DNA of 64,000 nt from Ornithobacterium rhinotracheale (lineage in GTDB: Bacteria; Bacteroidota; Bacteroidia; Flavobacteriales; Weeksellaceae), in contig NZ_CP035107.1 in NCBI RefSeq assembly GCF_004088395.1, positions 756,501-820,500 of the forward strand. Direction: 5' to 3'. Numbering within the stretch: the first letter of the stretch is position 1; the number at the start of each line of letters is the position of its first letter. A program made the translations under genes and the position numbers. Of the stretch, positions 18,286-26,557 are shown piece by piece. The notes beneath the pieces were generated by a model. The model was not told the origin of the DNA, made no database searches, and saw nothing but the letters and a program-made list of their open reading frames with translations.

Positions 18286-19608
18286 TTAATTTTCTTCCAC
18301 ACGCTTGATGTCCACGCCTATGGCTCTCAATCGTTTTTCGATGTCTTCGTAGCCACGGTCGATTTGGTCTATGTTGTGAATGATACTTTTTCCTTGTGCT
18401 GCCACGGCTGCAATTAAAAGTGCAATACCCGCACGAATATCTGGCGAAGACATATTGGTGCCTCGCAATTCAGTCTCGTGATTAAGCCCAATAACCGTTG
18501 CGCGGTGTGGGTCGCAAAGAATGATTTGCGCCCCCATGTCGATTAACTTATCTACGAAGAATAATCTACTTTCAAACATTTTTTGATGAATGAGAACGCT
18601 ACCTTTAGCCTGCGTAGCCACCACTAGAATAATACTTAATAAATCGGGCGTGAATCCTGGCCACGGTGCATCGGCAACGGTGAGGATAGAGCCGTCCATA
18701 AAATGCTGAATTTTATAATTTTCTTGTGCAGGAATATAAATATCATCGCCTTGTTTCTCTAGTTGAATCCCTAATTTTCTAAATACATCTGGGATAATTC
18801 CTAGATGTTCCCAGCCTACATTTTTGATTGTGAGTTCCGATTTAGTCATCGCAGCGAGACCAATCCAGCTACCAATTTCAATCATATCTGGCAAGCAAGT
18901 ATGCTCGGTTCCGTGGAGTTTTTCTACGCCTGTAATGGTGAGTAGGTTAGATTTTATTCCCTCGATTTTAGCTCCCATATTCACCAGCATGGTACACAAT
19001 TGCTGAATGTATGGCTCGCAAGCTGCGTTGTAAATCGTTGTGGTGCCTTGAGCTAAAACTGCGGCTAAAACAATGTTGGCAGTCCCTGTAACCGAGGCTT
19101 CTTCCAAAAGCATGTAAGTCCCTTTTAGGTTTTTGCCTTTAGGAATTTCTAAGGTGTAAAAATCTTCGTTTTTATGGAAATTATACTGCGCTCCTAGTTC
19201 AATAAAGCCTTGAAAGTGGGTGTCTAGTCTTCGGCGTCCAATTTTGTCGCCCCCAGGTTTAGGCATATAAGCAAACCCAAAACGAGCGAGCAGTGGCCCC
19301 ATAAGCATCACAGAGCCTCTGAGTGCTGCGCCATCTGCCTTAAATTCAGGAGATTTAAGATAGGCTAAATTAATGTTTTTGGCATGGAATGTAAAATCGC
19401 CTTTTCCGTTTTTTTCTACACGAACATTTAGATTTTTAAGAATTTCTATCAAGCGGTTTACATCACGAATGTCTGGCAAATTTTTGATACGAACAGGCTC
19501 ATCGGTTAGGAGTGTTGCACATAAAATTTGTAAGGCTTCGTTTTTGGCACCTTGCGGAGTGATTTCTCCGTGGAGTCTTTTTCCACCATTAATTTCAAAT
19601 ATAGCCAT
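18286..19608 (-). CDS. murA: UDP-N-acetylglucosamine 1-carboxyvinyltransferase (MurA) with Asp at the fosfomycin-target position
   Basis: 440 residues. TPQGAKNEALQI carries the active-site Lys22, WPGFTPDLLS the catalytic Asp and PDIRAGIALLIAA the Arg that contacts the phosphate. The mobile loop that in E. coli contains Cys115 reads KPGGDKIGRRRLD here, with Asp at about residue 121. The same Cys-to-Asp change makes MurA of mycobacteria and chlamydiae resistant to fosfomycin, so intrinsic resistance is expected. It transfers enolpyruvate from PEP to UDP-GlcNAc, the first committed step of peptidoglycan synthesis. It is probably co-transcribed with the two DUF368 genes. Confidence 0.95.
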   Translation of the reverse strand: MAIFEINGGKRLHGEITPQGAKNEALQILCATLLTDEPVRIKNLPDIRDVNRLIEILKNLNVRVEKNGKGDFTFHAKNINLAYLKSPEFKADGAALRGSVMLMGPLLARFGFAYMPKPGGDKIGRRRLDTHFQGFIELGAQYNFHKNEDFYTLEIPKGKNLKGTYMLLEEASVTGTANIVLAAVLAQGTTTIYNAACEPYIQQLCTMLVNMGAKIEGIKSNLLTITGVEKLHGTEHTCLPDMIEIGSWIGLAAMTKSELTIKNVGWEHLGIIPDVFRKLGIQLEKQGDDIYIPAQENYKIQHFMDGSILTVADAPWPGFTPDLLSIILVVATQAKGSVLIHQKMFESRLFFVDKLIDMGAQIILCDPHRATVIGLNHETELRGTNMSSPDIRAGIALLIAAVAAQGKSIIHNIDQIDRGYEDIEKRLRAIGVDIKRVEEN

Positions 19609-19644
19609 AGGCAGCGAGGTTGTTTTTATAAATTGGTTAAAATA

Positions 19645-20301
19645 TTATTTTTTCTTTTTGTTGTTTTTCCAGTATCGTTTTCTTTTAGTGAAAACTCTTT
19701 TTTCGTTCATGGTTGAAGCTAAATCTTTGCTAGAAGCTAAATTGATGTTGTGTTCGTATTTATCTTCAAGCTCATCAATGTCGATTTTGCCACCAGAAAG
19801 TTCCCTGAGTTCTTTATAAATCACAGTGTCTTCCACGGTATCTTTATTCCAAAGTAAGTAGCTTTTTTTCATCTGGTTGGCAATGGCTTTTACCAGTCCT
19901 AGCTTCTTGTCGTCGTCTTCCCATTTGCTTGCCACTTCGATCATTTTTCTAAGGTTTCTACCATAGTATCGGTATTTTCCGCTAAATCCAGGGTAAGGGA
20001 TTTTGCGAGGTTTGGAATTCATTTCTAATTCGGTAGGAATAGGAAAAGGAGAGTCTACATCCAAATCAAATTCAGCCATAATAAAGAGCTGATCCCATAA
20101 TTTATGTTGAAAATCTGGAATGTCTCTCAAATGCGGGTTGAGGTTGCCCATCACTGCGATGATCATTTGGGCAAATTCGTTTCGTTCTTCGCGATCGGTT
20201 ATATTTTTACAATGGTCCACCATTCGCTGGATATGCCTGCCATATTCTGGAATGATTAAATTCTTTCGTTCAGTATTGTATTGCATAATGCTTAAATTCA
20301 A
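19645..20301 (-). CDS. DUF4290 protein
   Basis: 218 residues with the DUF4290 start YNTERKNLIIPEYGRHIQRM and a Lys-rich tail (RVFTKRKRYWKNNKKKK). The family is confined to Bacteroidota and has no known function. The protein is soluble and mostly helical. It is the upstream neighbour of murA, 36 bases away. A MITE/IS982 pair sits immediately upstream of its start and may have separated it from its original promoter. Confidence 0.85.
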   Translation of the reverse strand: MNLSIMQYNTERKNLIIPEYGRHIQRMVDHCKNITDREERNEFAQMIIAVMGNLNPHLRDIPDFQHKLWDQLFIMAEFDLDVDSPFPIPTELEMNSKPRKIPYPGFSGKYRYYGRNLRKMIEVASKWEDDDKKLGLVKAIANQMKKSYLLWNKDTVEDTVIYKELRELSGGKIDIDELEDKYEHNINLASSKDLASTMNEKRVFTKRKRYWKNNKKKK

Positions 20302-20388
20302 TAAAAAAATGGATTTTTAATGCTATGATTAGAATCGGTGTAAAAGTATTGATTTTTCAGCGTAATAACAAAGATTAAACCTATTAAT

Positions 20389-20641
20389 ACCCGTAGTGCA
20401 TTATAAAAAAGGTTGCTCATGTGACGGAAGAATAGTGAATTTTACTGGTTTTCAATTAAATAAAATTACAAGCCGCCTAGGGACAAGTTGCAATTTTATT
20501 TTTATCTAAAATTGAAAGGCTCGTTTGCAGCGAAGAAAACGAAAATTTTTCCTTTCTTTGGGAATATTGGCGAAAATGATCTTCCTGATTATCATTCAAT
20601 ATCACAATAAATTAATCTCATTTGGATAATGCACTACGGGT
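20389..20641. mobile_element. MITE-like element with IS982-type ends
   Basis: About 253 bases with perfect 16-bp terminal inverted repeats, ACCCGTAGTGCATTAT at 20389-20404 and its complement at 20626-20641. No ORF of useful length lies inside. The ends resemble those of the adjacent IS982 copy (ACCC, then TGCATT). The element is flanked by TATTAAT on both sides, read as a target duplication. Confidence 0.7.
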
Positions 20642-20649
20642 TATTAATA

Positions 20650-21632
20650 ACCCCTTGTGCATTTAGGAAAAAAAATAAAAAAAGATTGTTCATTCGACTA
20701 AAAAGTCGTATATTTAATTAGTTATCAATTGATTAAATACATGAACAATCTTATACAAAACTACAAAATTATTTTGAAAGAACTGAAAGAAACTTGCAAA
20801 AATATTCCTACTAAAAAGAAAATCCGAAAACCGAAGTTGTCTGATATGGAATTAGTGGCACTGAATATTACCGCGGAATATATGTCTATAAACTCTGAAC
20901 TTCAGCTATTTAGATGCATCGCTGGAACAGAATTAGACAGCAAAATAGAAAGAAGCGTTTACAACAAAAGAAAACGAAAACTTTTTTCATACATCGAAAA
21001 AATAAGGAAGACCCTAAGTGAAAAATTCTCAGATTTTACCGATGTTTTTATCGTAGATTCAACCCCTATTGAAATTTGTAAAGTGAGTAGAGCCCATCGT
21101 TCCGCCATCTGTTCCACTGATGAAATACACCCCTCATTTGGGTATTGTGCTGCCAAAAAATCAAAGTATTTTGGGTACAAACTTCATGCGGTTTGCGACA
21201 AAAATGGCATCTTTCATTCCTTTGATTTTACACCTGCTAATGTCCATGATGTCAACTACCTGAAAGACATCAAAGAAGACTTTAAAAACTGTGAGTTAAT
21301 CGGGGATAGAGGCTATATCAGCAAGGAAATTCAACTGGATTTATTTAACTGTTCTAACATCAATTTATCCGTTCCGATGCGGAAAAACTAGCATGATTTT
21401 GTAGCGTTTCCAAAAGTCAAATCAAGAATTAGAAAACGTATTGAGACGAATTTTTCCCAGCTGTGCGGACAGTTTTTAATGGGCATCAACTTAGCCAAAA
21501 CTTTTCAGGGATTCATTACAAGAATACTGTCAAAAATCACTTCTTTTACCATGATTCAGTATCTCAATTTTTTCGTATTCAAGAGAGATTTGAACAAAAT
21601 TAAAGTGAATTTGTGCTAAATGCACAACGGGT
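20650..21632 (+). mobile_element. IS982-family insertion sequence, degenerate
   Basis: A 983-base element. Its inverted ends are ACCCCTTGTGCATTTAG at 20650-20666 and, on the other strand, ACCCGTTGTGCATTTAG at 21616-21632, with one mismatch. It is flanked by perfect 8-base direct repeats TATTAATA (20642-20649 and 21633-21640). The transposase gene has an internal stop, so autonomous movement is unlikely. It lies between the DUF4290 gene and glyS, 117 bases before the glyS start. Confidence 0.85.
20741..21619 (+). pseudogene. IS982-family transposase interrupted by a nonsense codon
   Basis: From ATG 20741 the frame runs to a TAG at 21389-21391, then continues without further stops for 75 codons to TAA at 21617-21619, inside the right inverted repeat. 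The DDE residues are split: VDSTPIE (first Asp) and GDRGYIS (second Asp) lie before the stop, and IETNFSQL (the Glu) lies after it. One base change to CAG would restore about 292 residues. The truncated product lacks the third catalytic residue and should be inactive. Confidence 0.85.
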
Positions 21633-21718
21633 TATTAATATTTTGTTATTACATGAAAAAATAACTCCGAAAAAGAAATTTGTTGAGACTAAAATAGATG
21701 ACTTAGGAAAAGTTTTTT

Positions 21719-21726
21719 TACTTTTG
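21719..21726 (+). promoter_or_regulatory. Candidate -7 element for glyS
   Basis: TACTTTTG matches TAnnTTTG, 22 bases before the glyS ATG and downstream of the IS982 copy, so the insertion need not have silenced glyS. No -33 TTTG is seen at the usual distance. Confidence 0.4.
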
Positions 21727-21748
21727 GAGCTAGAAATAAAATTAAAGT

Positions 21749-23293
21749 ATGGCACAGCAAGAAGATGCGTTGAAAAATGTGATAAGTCACGCAAAAGAAT
21801 ATGGTTTTATTTTTCCGTCGAGTGAAATTTACGATGGGTTAGCCGCAACCTATGATTATGGGCAAAATGGGGTTCAACTCAAAAATAATATTAAAGAATA
21901 TTGGTGGAAAGCCATGGTGCAGCTCCACGAAAACATTGTGGGAATAGATGCCGCAATTTTTATGCACCCTACCACTTGGAAAGCTTCTGGGCATGTGGAT
22001 GCTTTCAACGACCCAATGATCGATAACAAAGATTCTAAAAAGCGTTATCGTGCTGATGTTTTGATAGAAGAATACATTGCTAAAATCGAGGCTAAAATTG
22101 AAAAAGAAGTGACCAAGGCGGCAAAAAGATTTGGGGAAAGTTTTGACAAAGAAATGTATCTGCAAACCAACCCGAGAGTGCTTGGCTACAAAGAAGAAAT
22201 CGAGAAAATCAGCAAAAGATTGGGCAATTCTTTGACCAATAATGATTTGGCAGATATTAAAGCTTTGATTGAAGAATTAGGCATTGTGTGCCCAATCAGC
22301 GGTTCGCGCAACTGGACAGATGTTCGCCAATTCAATTTGATGTTTGCTACGAAGCTAGGTTCTACGGCAGATTCAGCATCCACACTTTATTTAAGACCAG
22401 AAACGGCTCAAGGTATTTTTGTAAACTTTTTGAATGTTCAGCGTACAGGACGCATGAAGATTCCGTTTGGTATTGCACAAATTGGTAAAGCTTTTAGAAA
22501 TGAAATCGTTGCACGCCAATTCATCTTTAGAATGCGCGAGTTTGAACAGATGGAAATGCAATTTTTCATAGCACCAGGCACCGAAATGGCAGCTTACGAG
22601 GAATGGAAAAACAAGCGTTTGCAATGGCACTTAAATTTAGGTTTAGGCGAGGACAATTACCGTTTCCACGATCACGAAAAACTGGCTCACTATGCCAATG
22701 CCGCGGCTGATATTGAGTTTAAATTCCCATTTGGATTTAAGGAATTAGAAGGAATTCACTCAAGAACAGATTTCGATTTGAGCAATCACCAAGAGTATTC
22801 GGGTAAAAAGATTCAGTACTTTGATCCTGAAAGAAAAGAAAGCTATGTGCCGTATGTTTTGGAAACTTCAATCGGACTAGATCGTATGTTTTTGGCGGTA
22901 TTTTCAAAAAGTTTACAAACCGAGGATTTAGCCGATGGTAGCCAGCGTGTGGTTTTAAAATTGCCACCGGCTTTGGCACCGATCAAAGCAGCGATTTTGC
23001 CATTGGTGAAAAAAGATGGTTTGCCAGAATTAGCACAAAAAATCGTAAACGAGCTGTCGTTTGATTTCAATGTAGAATACGACGAAAAAGACAGTATTGG
23101 AAAACGCTACCGCCGTCACGATGCAATTGGCACGCCACTTTGTGTTACAATCGATCACGATTCTCTGGAAGATAACACAGTAACGATAAGAGATCGCGAC
23201 ACTATGGAACAGCAGCGTGTGAAAATTGATGAATTGTCATCGATTTTAAACCAAAAAGTAAGTATGAAATCTTTACTTAAAAAATTGAAATAA
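21749..23293 (+). CDS. glyS: Glycyl-tRNA synthetase, homodimeric type
   Basis: 514 residues, the alpha2 form rather than the GlyQ/GlyS tetramer. Class II motifs are visible: FGIAQIGKAFRNEI with FRMREFEQMEMQFF (motif 2 region), RPETAQGIF upstream, and LETSIGLDRMFLAVF (motif 3). The C-terminal anticodon-binding domain begins near PALAPIKAAILPL. The ATG follows an A-rich leader. A clear terminator follows the gene. Confidence 0.96.
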   Translation: MAQQEDALKNVISHAKEYGFIFPSSEIYDGLAATYDYGQNGVQLKNNIKEYWWKAMVQLHENIVGIDAAIFMHPTTWKASGHVDAFNDPMIDNKDSKKRYRADVLIEEYIAKIEAKIEKEVTKAAKRFGESFDKEMYLQTNPRVLGYKEEIEKISKRLGNSLTNNDLADIKALIEELGIVCPISGSRNWTDVRQFNLMFATKLGSTADSASTLYLRPETAQGIFVNFLNVQRTGRMKIPFGIAQIGKAFRNEIVARQFIFRMREFEQMEMQFFIAPGTEMAAYEEWKNKRLQWHLNLGLGEDNYRFHDHEKLAHYANAAADIEFKFPFGFKELEGIHSRTDFDLSNHQEYSGKKIQYFDPERKESYVPYVLETSIGLDRMFLAVFSKSLQTEDLADGSQRVVLKLPPALAPIKAAILPLVKKDGLPELAQKIVNELSFDFNVEYDEKDSIGKRYRRHDAIGTPLCVTIDHDSLEDNTVTIRDRDTMEQQRVKIDELSSILNQKVSMKSLLKKLK

Positions 23294-23318
23294 CACTATT
23301 TTTCAATCCTAAATAAAA

Positions 23319-23351
23319 AAATCCCGATAATTTAAAATTATCGGGATTTTG
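23319..23351 (+). terminator. Intrinsic terminator after glyS
   Basis: AAATCCCGATAATTT pairs with AAATTATCGGGATTT, followed by TG and TTTT. The A-rich left flank could let it act on the minus strand too. Confidence 0.8.
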
Positions 23352-23372
23352 TTTTGTGAGAAAAATCGGAAT

Positions 23373-23510
23373 TTACAGGATTTCTATTTTGTCTTTGTCC
23401 CAAATAGAGGCATAAGTATTAGGCACCACATCAGAGTAAATACCCGCTTTCAGCCCATTGCTGTGGGTATATATGCTAGTCCTAGAATAAATGTAAATTT
23501 CTTTATATTT
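23373..23510 (-). other. In-frame coding-like extension after the GlmU-like gene
   Basis: After the TAG that ends the GlmU-like gene, the same frame stays open for 45 codons to TAA at 23373-23375. The translation is protein-like (SNGLKAGIYSDVVPNTY, then ASIWDKDKIEIL). It may be the remnant of another gene's 3' end brought here by a deletion, or a lost C-terminus. I do not recognise the family. Confidence 0.35.
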
Positions 23511-24671
23511 CTATTGATTGTTTTTCAGGTTGTAGAGAAATGTAATCATTTTTTTGTAGACATCACTCAGTGGGATATTTCTTCGTTTCATTGTATTTTC
23601 TGCTAAGTCGAATACTTGTTGAAGCTTTAATTTAGAGCCATCTCTTTTGCCACTAAAGCTAAACATAGGAATCTTTCTAGGAATAAAACCCTCGGCAAAA
23701 ATATTGCTAAAGCCTTCAATTATGCTTCCTGTATTGATTTTTGAATTAATGGCTAGTTTACTATGGTCTCCCATGAAAACCCCGCAGAATTGCAACCCTG
23801 TTTCGGTGTATTTATTTTCGGTGTAGTTCCATAAGTCTACCATACCATAATCATTTCTTAAGTTGGAAGCATTGGTGTTAGCACCCAAATTGCACCATTC
23901 TCCCACCACACTATTGCCAAGGTAGCCATCGTGGGCCTTATTGCTAAAACCATTGAAAATCACATTTTTAATTTCTCCACCCACTGTGCAATGTGGTCCT
24001 ATGGTAGTTTCGCCATAAATTTTTGCCCCCATTTTAATCGTAGCCTTTTCACAAAGTGCAAGTCCGCCACGAATCATAGCCCCTTCCATAATTTCGCTGT
24101 TTTTACCTAAATAAATAGGACCTTCGGAAGCGTTGAGCGTTGCAAAAGTGACTTTGGCCCCTTCTTCCACAAAAATATTTTCTCGACCGATGAATTTGTT
24201 GCCAGGCGGAATTTCTGCACTTTCACGATTCTTGGTTGCTAAAGCAAAATCAAACAGAAGTGCCTGCTGATTATTCATAAATAAATCATACGGGCAATTG
24301 ATTTTTAGCTGTTTTTCAGCTAATTGAATTTTAGCTAAATTTTCTTTGTCTTGAAATTCCTCCCAGTTACCACGGAAGCCTAAACATTCGGAATTTTCCC
24401 AAATGCCTTGTTGAGGTTTTAATTTCCTAAGCCTGATGATAAAGTCGTGCGTTGGAAAATAAGCAGAATTGATGAACAAATTGTCGTGCTCTAGCGTGAG
24501 TGGATATAAATCTTGAAGATAATCCGCTGTGAAGCAGGAGATAGAAGTGGAGAAAAGCTTTTTCCATCGCTCTCTGAAAGTGAAAATCCCCATACGCAAA
24601 TCTCCAAACGATCGAGTGAAACACAATGGATACATCTGTTTCTCGTTATTGGCAAACAAAACAATATTCAT
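23511..24671 (-). CDS. GlmU-like putative sugar nucleotidyltransferase with left-handed beta-helix
   Basis: 386 residues. The N-terminal part resembles a degenerate nucleotidyltransferase fold (CFTRSFGDLRMGIFTFRERW). The C-terminal half has hexapeptide repeats (IYLGKNSEIMEGAMIRGG, GPHCTVGGEIKN, GEWCNLGANTNASNL), as in the acetyltransferase domain of GlmU. Bacteroidota carry this protein in addition to other sugar nucleotidyltransferases; its exact substrate is unknown. Its place downstream of type B L31 is a conserved pairing in flavobacteria. Confidence 0.8.
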   Translation of the reverse strand: MNIVLFANNEKQMYPLCFTRSFGDLRMGIFTFRERWKKLFSTSISCFTADYLQDLYPLTLEHDNLFINSAYFPTHDFIIRLRKLKPQQGIWENSECLGFRGNWEEFQDKENLAKIQLAEKQLKINCPYDLFMNNQQALLFDFALATKNRESAEIPPGNKFIGRENIFVEEGAKVTFATLNASEGPIYLGKNSEIMEGAMIRGGLALCEKATIKMGAKIYGETTIGPHCTVGGEIKNVIFNGFSNKAHDGYLGNSVVGEWCNLGANTNASNLRNDYGMVDLWNYTENKYTETGLQFCGVFMGDHSKLAINSKINTGSIIEGFSNIFAEGFIPRKIPMFSFSGKRDGSKLKLQQVFDLAENTMKRRNIPLSDVYKKMITFLYNLKNNQ

Positions 24672-24757
24672 AATTTTATTATTAAAATGTTATAGCCTAA
24701 GATACTATAAAATTATGAAATGAGGGTAATGATATTTATCGTAGCTATAAACAAAAA

Positions 24758-24777
24758 AGCCTTGCGTAGGCAAGGCT
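24758..24777 (-). terminator. Terminator after rpmE2
   Basis: AGCCTTGC-GTAG-GCAAGGCT forms an 8-bp stem with a 4-base loop. On the minus strand it is followed by TTTTTTGT, which fits termination of the L31 transcript. Confidence 0.75.
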
Positions 24778-24803
24778 CAAAAAATTATTTATTATGAGAA
24801 AAA

Positions 24804-25058
24804 TTATTTCTTTTGGAATTTTTTATATTTGTTCATGAACTTATCTACACGACCAGCAGTATCAACAAGCTTCATTTTACCAGTATAGAATGGGTGAGAA
24901 GTAGATGTAATCTCCAATTTGATTAAAGGGTATTCTACGCCATCGATTTCGATGGTTTCCTTTGAAGCTGCGGTAGACCTTGTGATGAAAGTATCATCGT
25001 TACTCATGTCTTTAAATGCTACCAATCTGTAATCCTGCGGATGTATATCTTTTTTCAT
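24804..25058 (-). CDS. rpmE2: 50S ribosomal protein L31, type B
   Basis: 84 residues. [20 protein letters not shown], then FITRSTA and the conserved [13 protein letters not shown] identify type B L31. The zinc-binding cysteines of type A L31 are absent, so this is the zinc-independent (C-minus) form. It has its own promoter and terminator. Confidence 0.96.
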   Translation of the reverse strand: MKKDIHPQDYRLVAFKDMSNDDTFITRSTAASKETIEIDGVEYPLIKLEITSTSHPFYTGKMKLVDTAGRVDKFMNKYKKFQKK

Positions 25059-25090
25059 GACTCTAAAAATCTATTTCTTGAATTGGAATG

Positions 25091-25121
25091 CAAATATAGA
25101 GGAAATTTTTTAAACTGCAAA
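25091..25121 (-). promoter_or_regulatory. Promoter of rpmE2 (Bacteroidota consensus)
   Basis: On the minus strand, TTTG (25118-25121) is followed after a 19-base spacer by TATATTTG (25091-25098). Both halves match the Bacteroidota -33 TTTG / -7 TAnnTTTG consensus exactly, 33 bases before the ATG. This is the best promoter I found in the window. Confidence 0.75.
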
Positions 25122-25133
25122 AAAATAATTAAT

Positions 25134-25141
25134 TATATTTG
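25134..25141 (+). promoter_or_regulatory. Candidate -7 element for the beta-helix lipoprotein gene
   Basis: TATATTTG, a perfect TAnnTTTG, 18 bases before the chosen ATG at 25160. No clear -33 element. Confidence 0.45.
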
Positions 25142-25159
25142 TCTCAAATATACAAAATC

Positions 25160-26557
25160 ATGAAAAAATACCACCAGCCTCGTGCTATATTTTTGCTCTT
25201 AGCATTTTTGTTTATCAGCGTTTTTACGGCTTGTAGGAAGGATTTTAAATTTGAGCAGAGCATTACAAATCTACAAATTTCAGAACAAAATATTTTGCTC
25301 CCGCCCGTGCTTAATTACTCAAATACTTATACTTATTTGCTTAAAGTATACAATTCGGGCAATGAGGATATTGAGATTCCGAGTATTTATTTGAGAAAAA
25401 AACAAAATTCTTATTACAGAATCAATGTTGATGGCCGTGCAGGGTATGAGTTTAATAATGTGCCACTTAGAGCCAAAGATAGCCTCACAATTTTTTTAAG
25501 CATAGCAGCTGAGAAACCTTCCACAGATTTGTATAGAGACCAAATTGTGTTTCAAGATTTAAAACAAACTAAGGAAATTAATCTTTTGACTATGATTGCC
25601 AAGGCTAAATATTACCAGCCTGAGAAGGGGCAAGAGAGCCTTTTTTTAACTCAAAATACTACCTTTTATAAAGATATGTACCATGTGATAAGCGGGAATT
25701 TGGTGATAGCCGAAAATGCTAAGTTAATAATAGAGGCAGGAACCAAAGTTTTGTTTTATGAAGATGGAATGCTTACAGCCGCCCCAAATGCTAGCCTAGA
25801 AATTAACGGAAATTTAACGCAGCCCGTAGTTTTTAAAACCTATAAAAATGAGTCAAAATATGATACAATACCCTCTCAATGGAAGGGTATTCATATGGAG
25901 CGAAATAGCCGCTTGGCAATGAATTATGCCGAAATTATAGGCGCAGAAAATGCCATAAATATAGCCCAAGGAGCTAATGCGGTAATAAAAAATACCAAGA
26001 TTTCTAATTCGGGGCTGAATGCAATAGAGGCAGAAAATGCTCAGATTAAGGCCGTTAATTTAGTTATTAACAATGCTTTGCAGAAAGGAGTTTTCCTGAA
26101 AAATGGGGGAGATTATGAATTTTCGTTTTGTAGCATCGCCAATTTTTGGAATACAGGCACTTGGGGCGCAGGCGAAAATTTGCCACTATATGCCAGCAAT
26201 TATTTTAAGGAGGTGCGCAATCCTTTAACTTTGAAAATAAATAACACCATATTATACGGCAATGCTAGCAATGGGATTCAGCTTGATTTAAATCAGGGAG
26301 TTGCGCAAAACATTAGGGTAAGAAATACTTTAATTAAAAATGAAAATCCGAGTGAGTTGGATTTAAGCACCTCGATTTTTAGCGAAATAATTACTGAAAA
26401 TCCGAATTTTAAAAATGTTAGTTTCTTTTCTGCGGATTTAAGTTTAAATGAGGACTCTCCTGCCTTAGGCAAGGCAAATCCTGCCGATGTGCCTGCTAGC
26501 CCTCTCACCATTGAAGGGAAGGAGAGAGCTACACCTCCAAATTTAGGGGCATATTAA
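25160..26557 (+). CDS. Lipoprotein with right-handed beta-helix
   Basis: 465 residues from ATG 25160; an in-frame start seven codons upstream would overlap the -7 element. The signal peptide ends in the lipobox FTAC. Residues about 25-160 form a beta-rich domain. The remainder is a parallel beta-helix rich in Asn and Ala (VISGNLVIAENAKLII, NAINIAQGANAVIKNTKIS). The tail SPALGKANPADVP is typical of Bacteroidota parallel beta-helix lipoproteins, which resemble polysaccharide-binding or adhesin-like surface proteins. No catalytic residues are apparent. It overlaps the converging pseudouridine synthase gene by 4 bases. Confidence 0.75.
   Translation: MKKYHQPRAIFLLLAFLFISVFTACRKDFKFEQSITNLQISEQNILLPPVLNYSNTYTYLLKVYNSGNEDIEIPSIYLRKKQNSYYRINVDGRAGYEFNNVPLRAKDSLTIFLSIAAEKPSTDLYRDQIVFQDLKQTKEINLLTMIAKAKYYQPEKGQESLFLTQNTTFYKDMYHVISGNLVIAENAKLIIEAGTKVLFYEDGMLTAAPNASLEINGNLTQPVVFKTYKNESKYDTIPSQWKGIHMERNSRLAMNYAEIIGAENAINIAQGANAVIKNTKISNSGLNAIEAENAQIKAVNLVINNALQKGVFLKNGGDYEFSFCSIANFWNTGTWGAGENLPLYASNYFKEVRNPLTLKINNTILYGNASNGIQLDLNQGVAQNIRVRNTLIKNENPSELDLSTSIFSEIITENPNFKNVSFFSADLSLNEDSPALGKANPADVPASPLTIEGKERATPPNLGAY

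Noticed and set aside
23349-23606. 85-codon plus-strand ORF after glyS
   Set aside because: It is antisense to the GlmU-like gene end and its extension, and begins inside the terminator.
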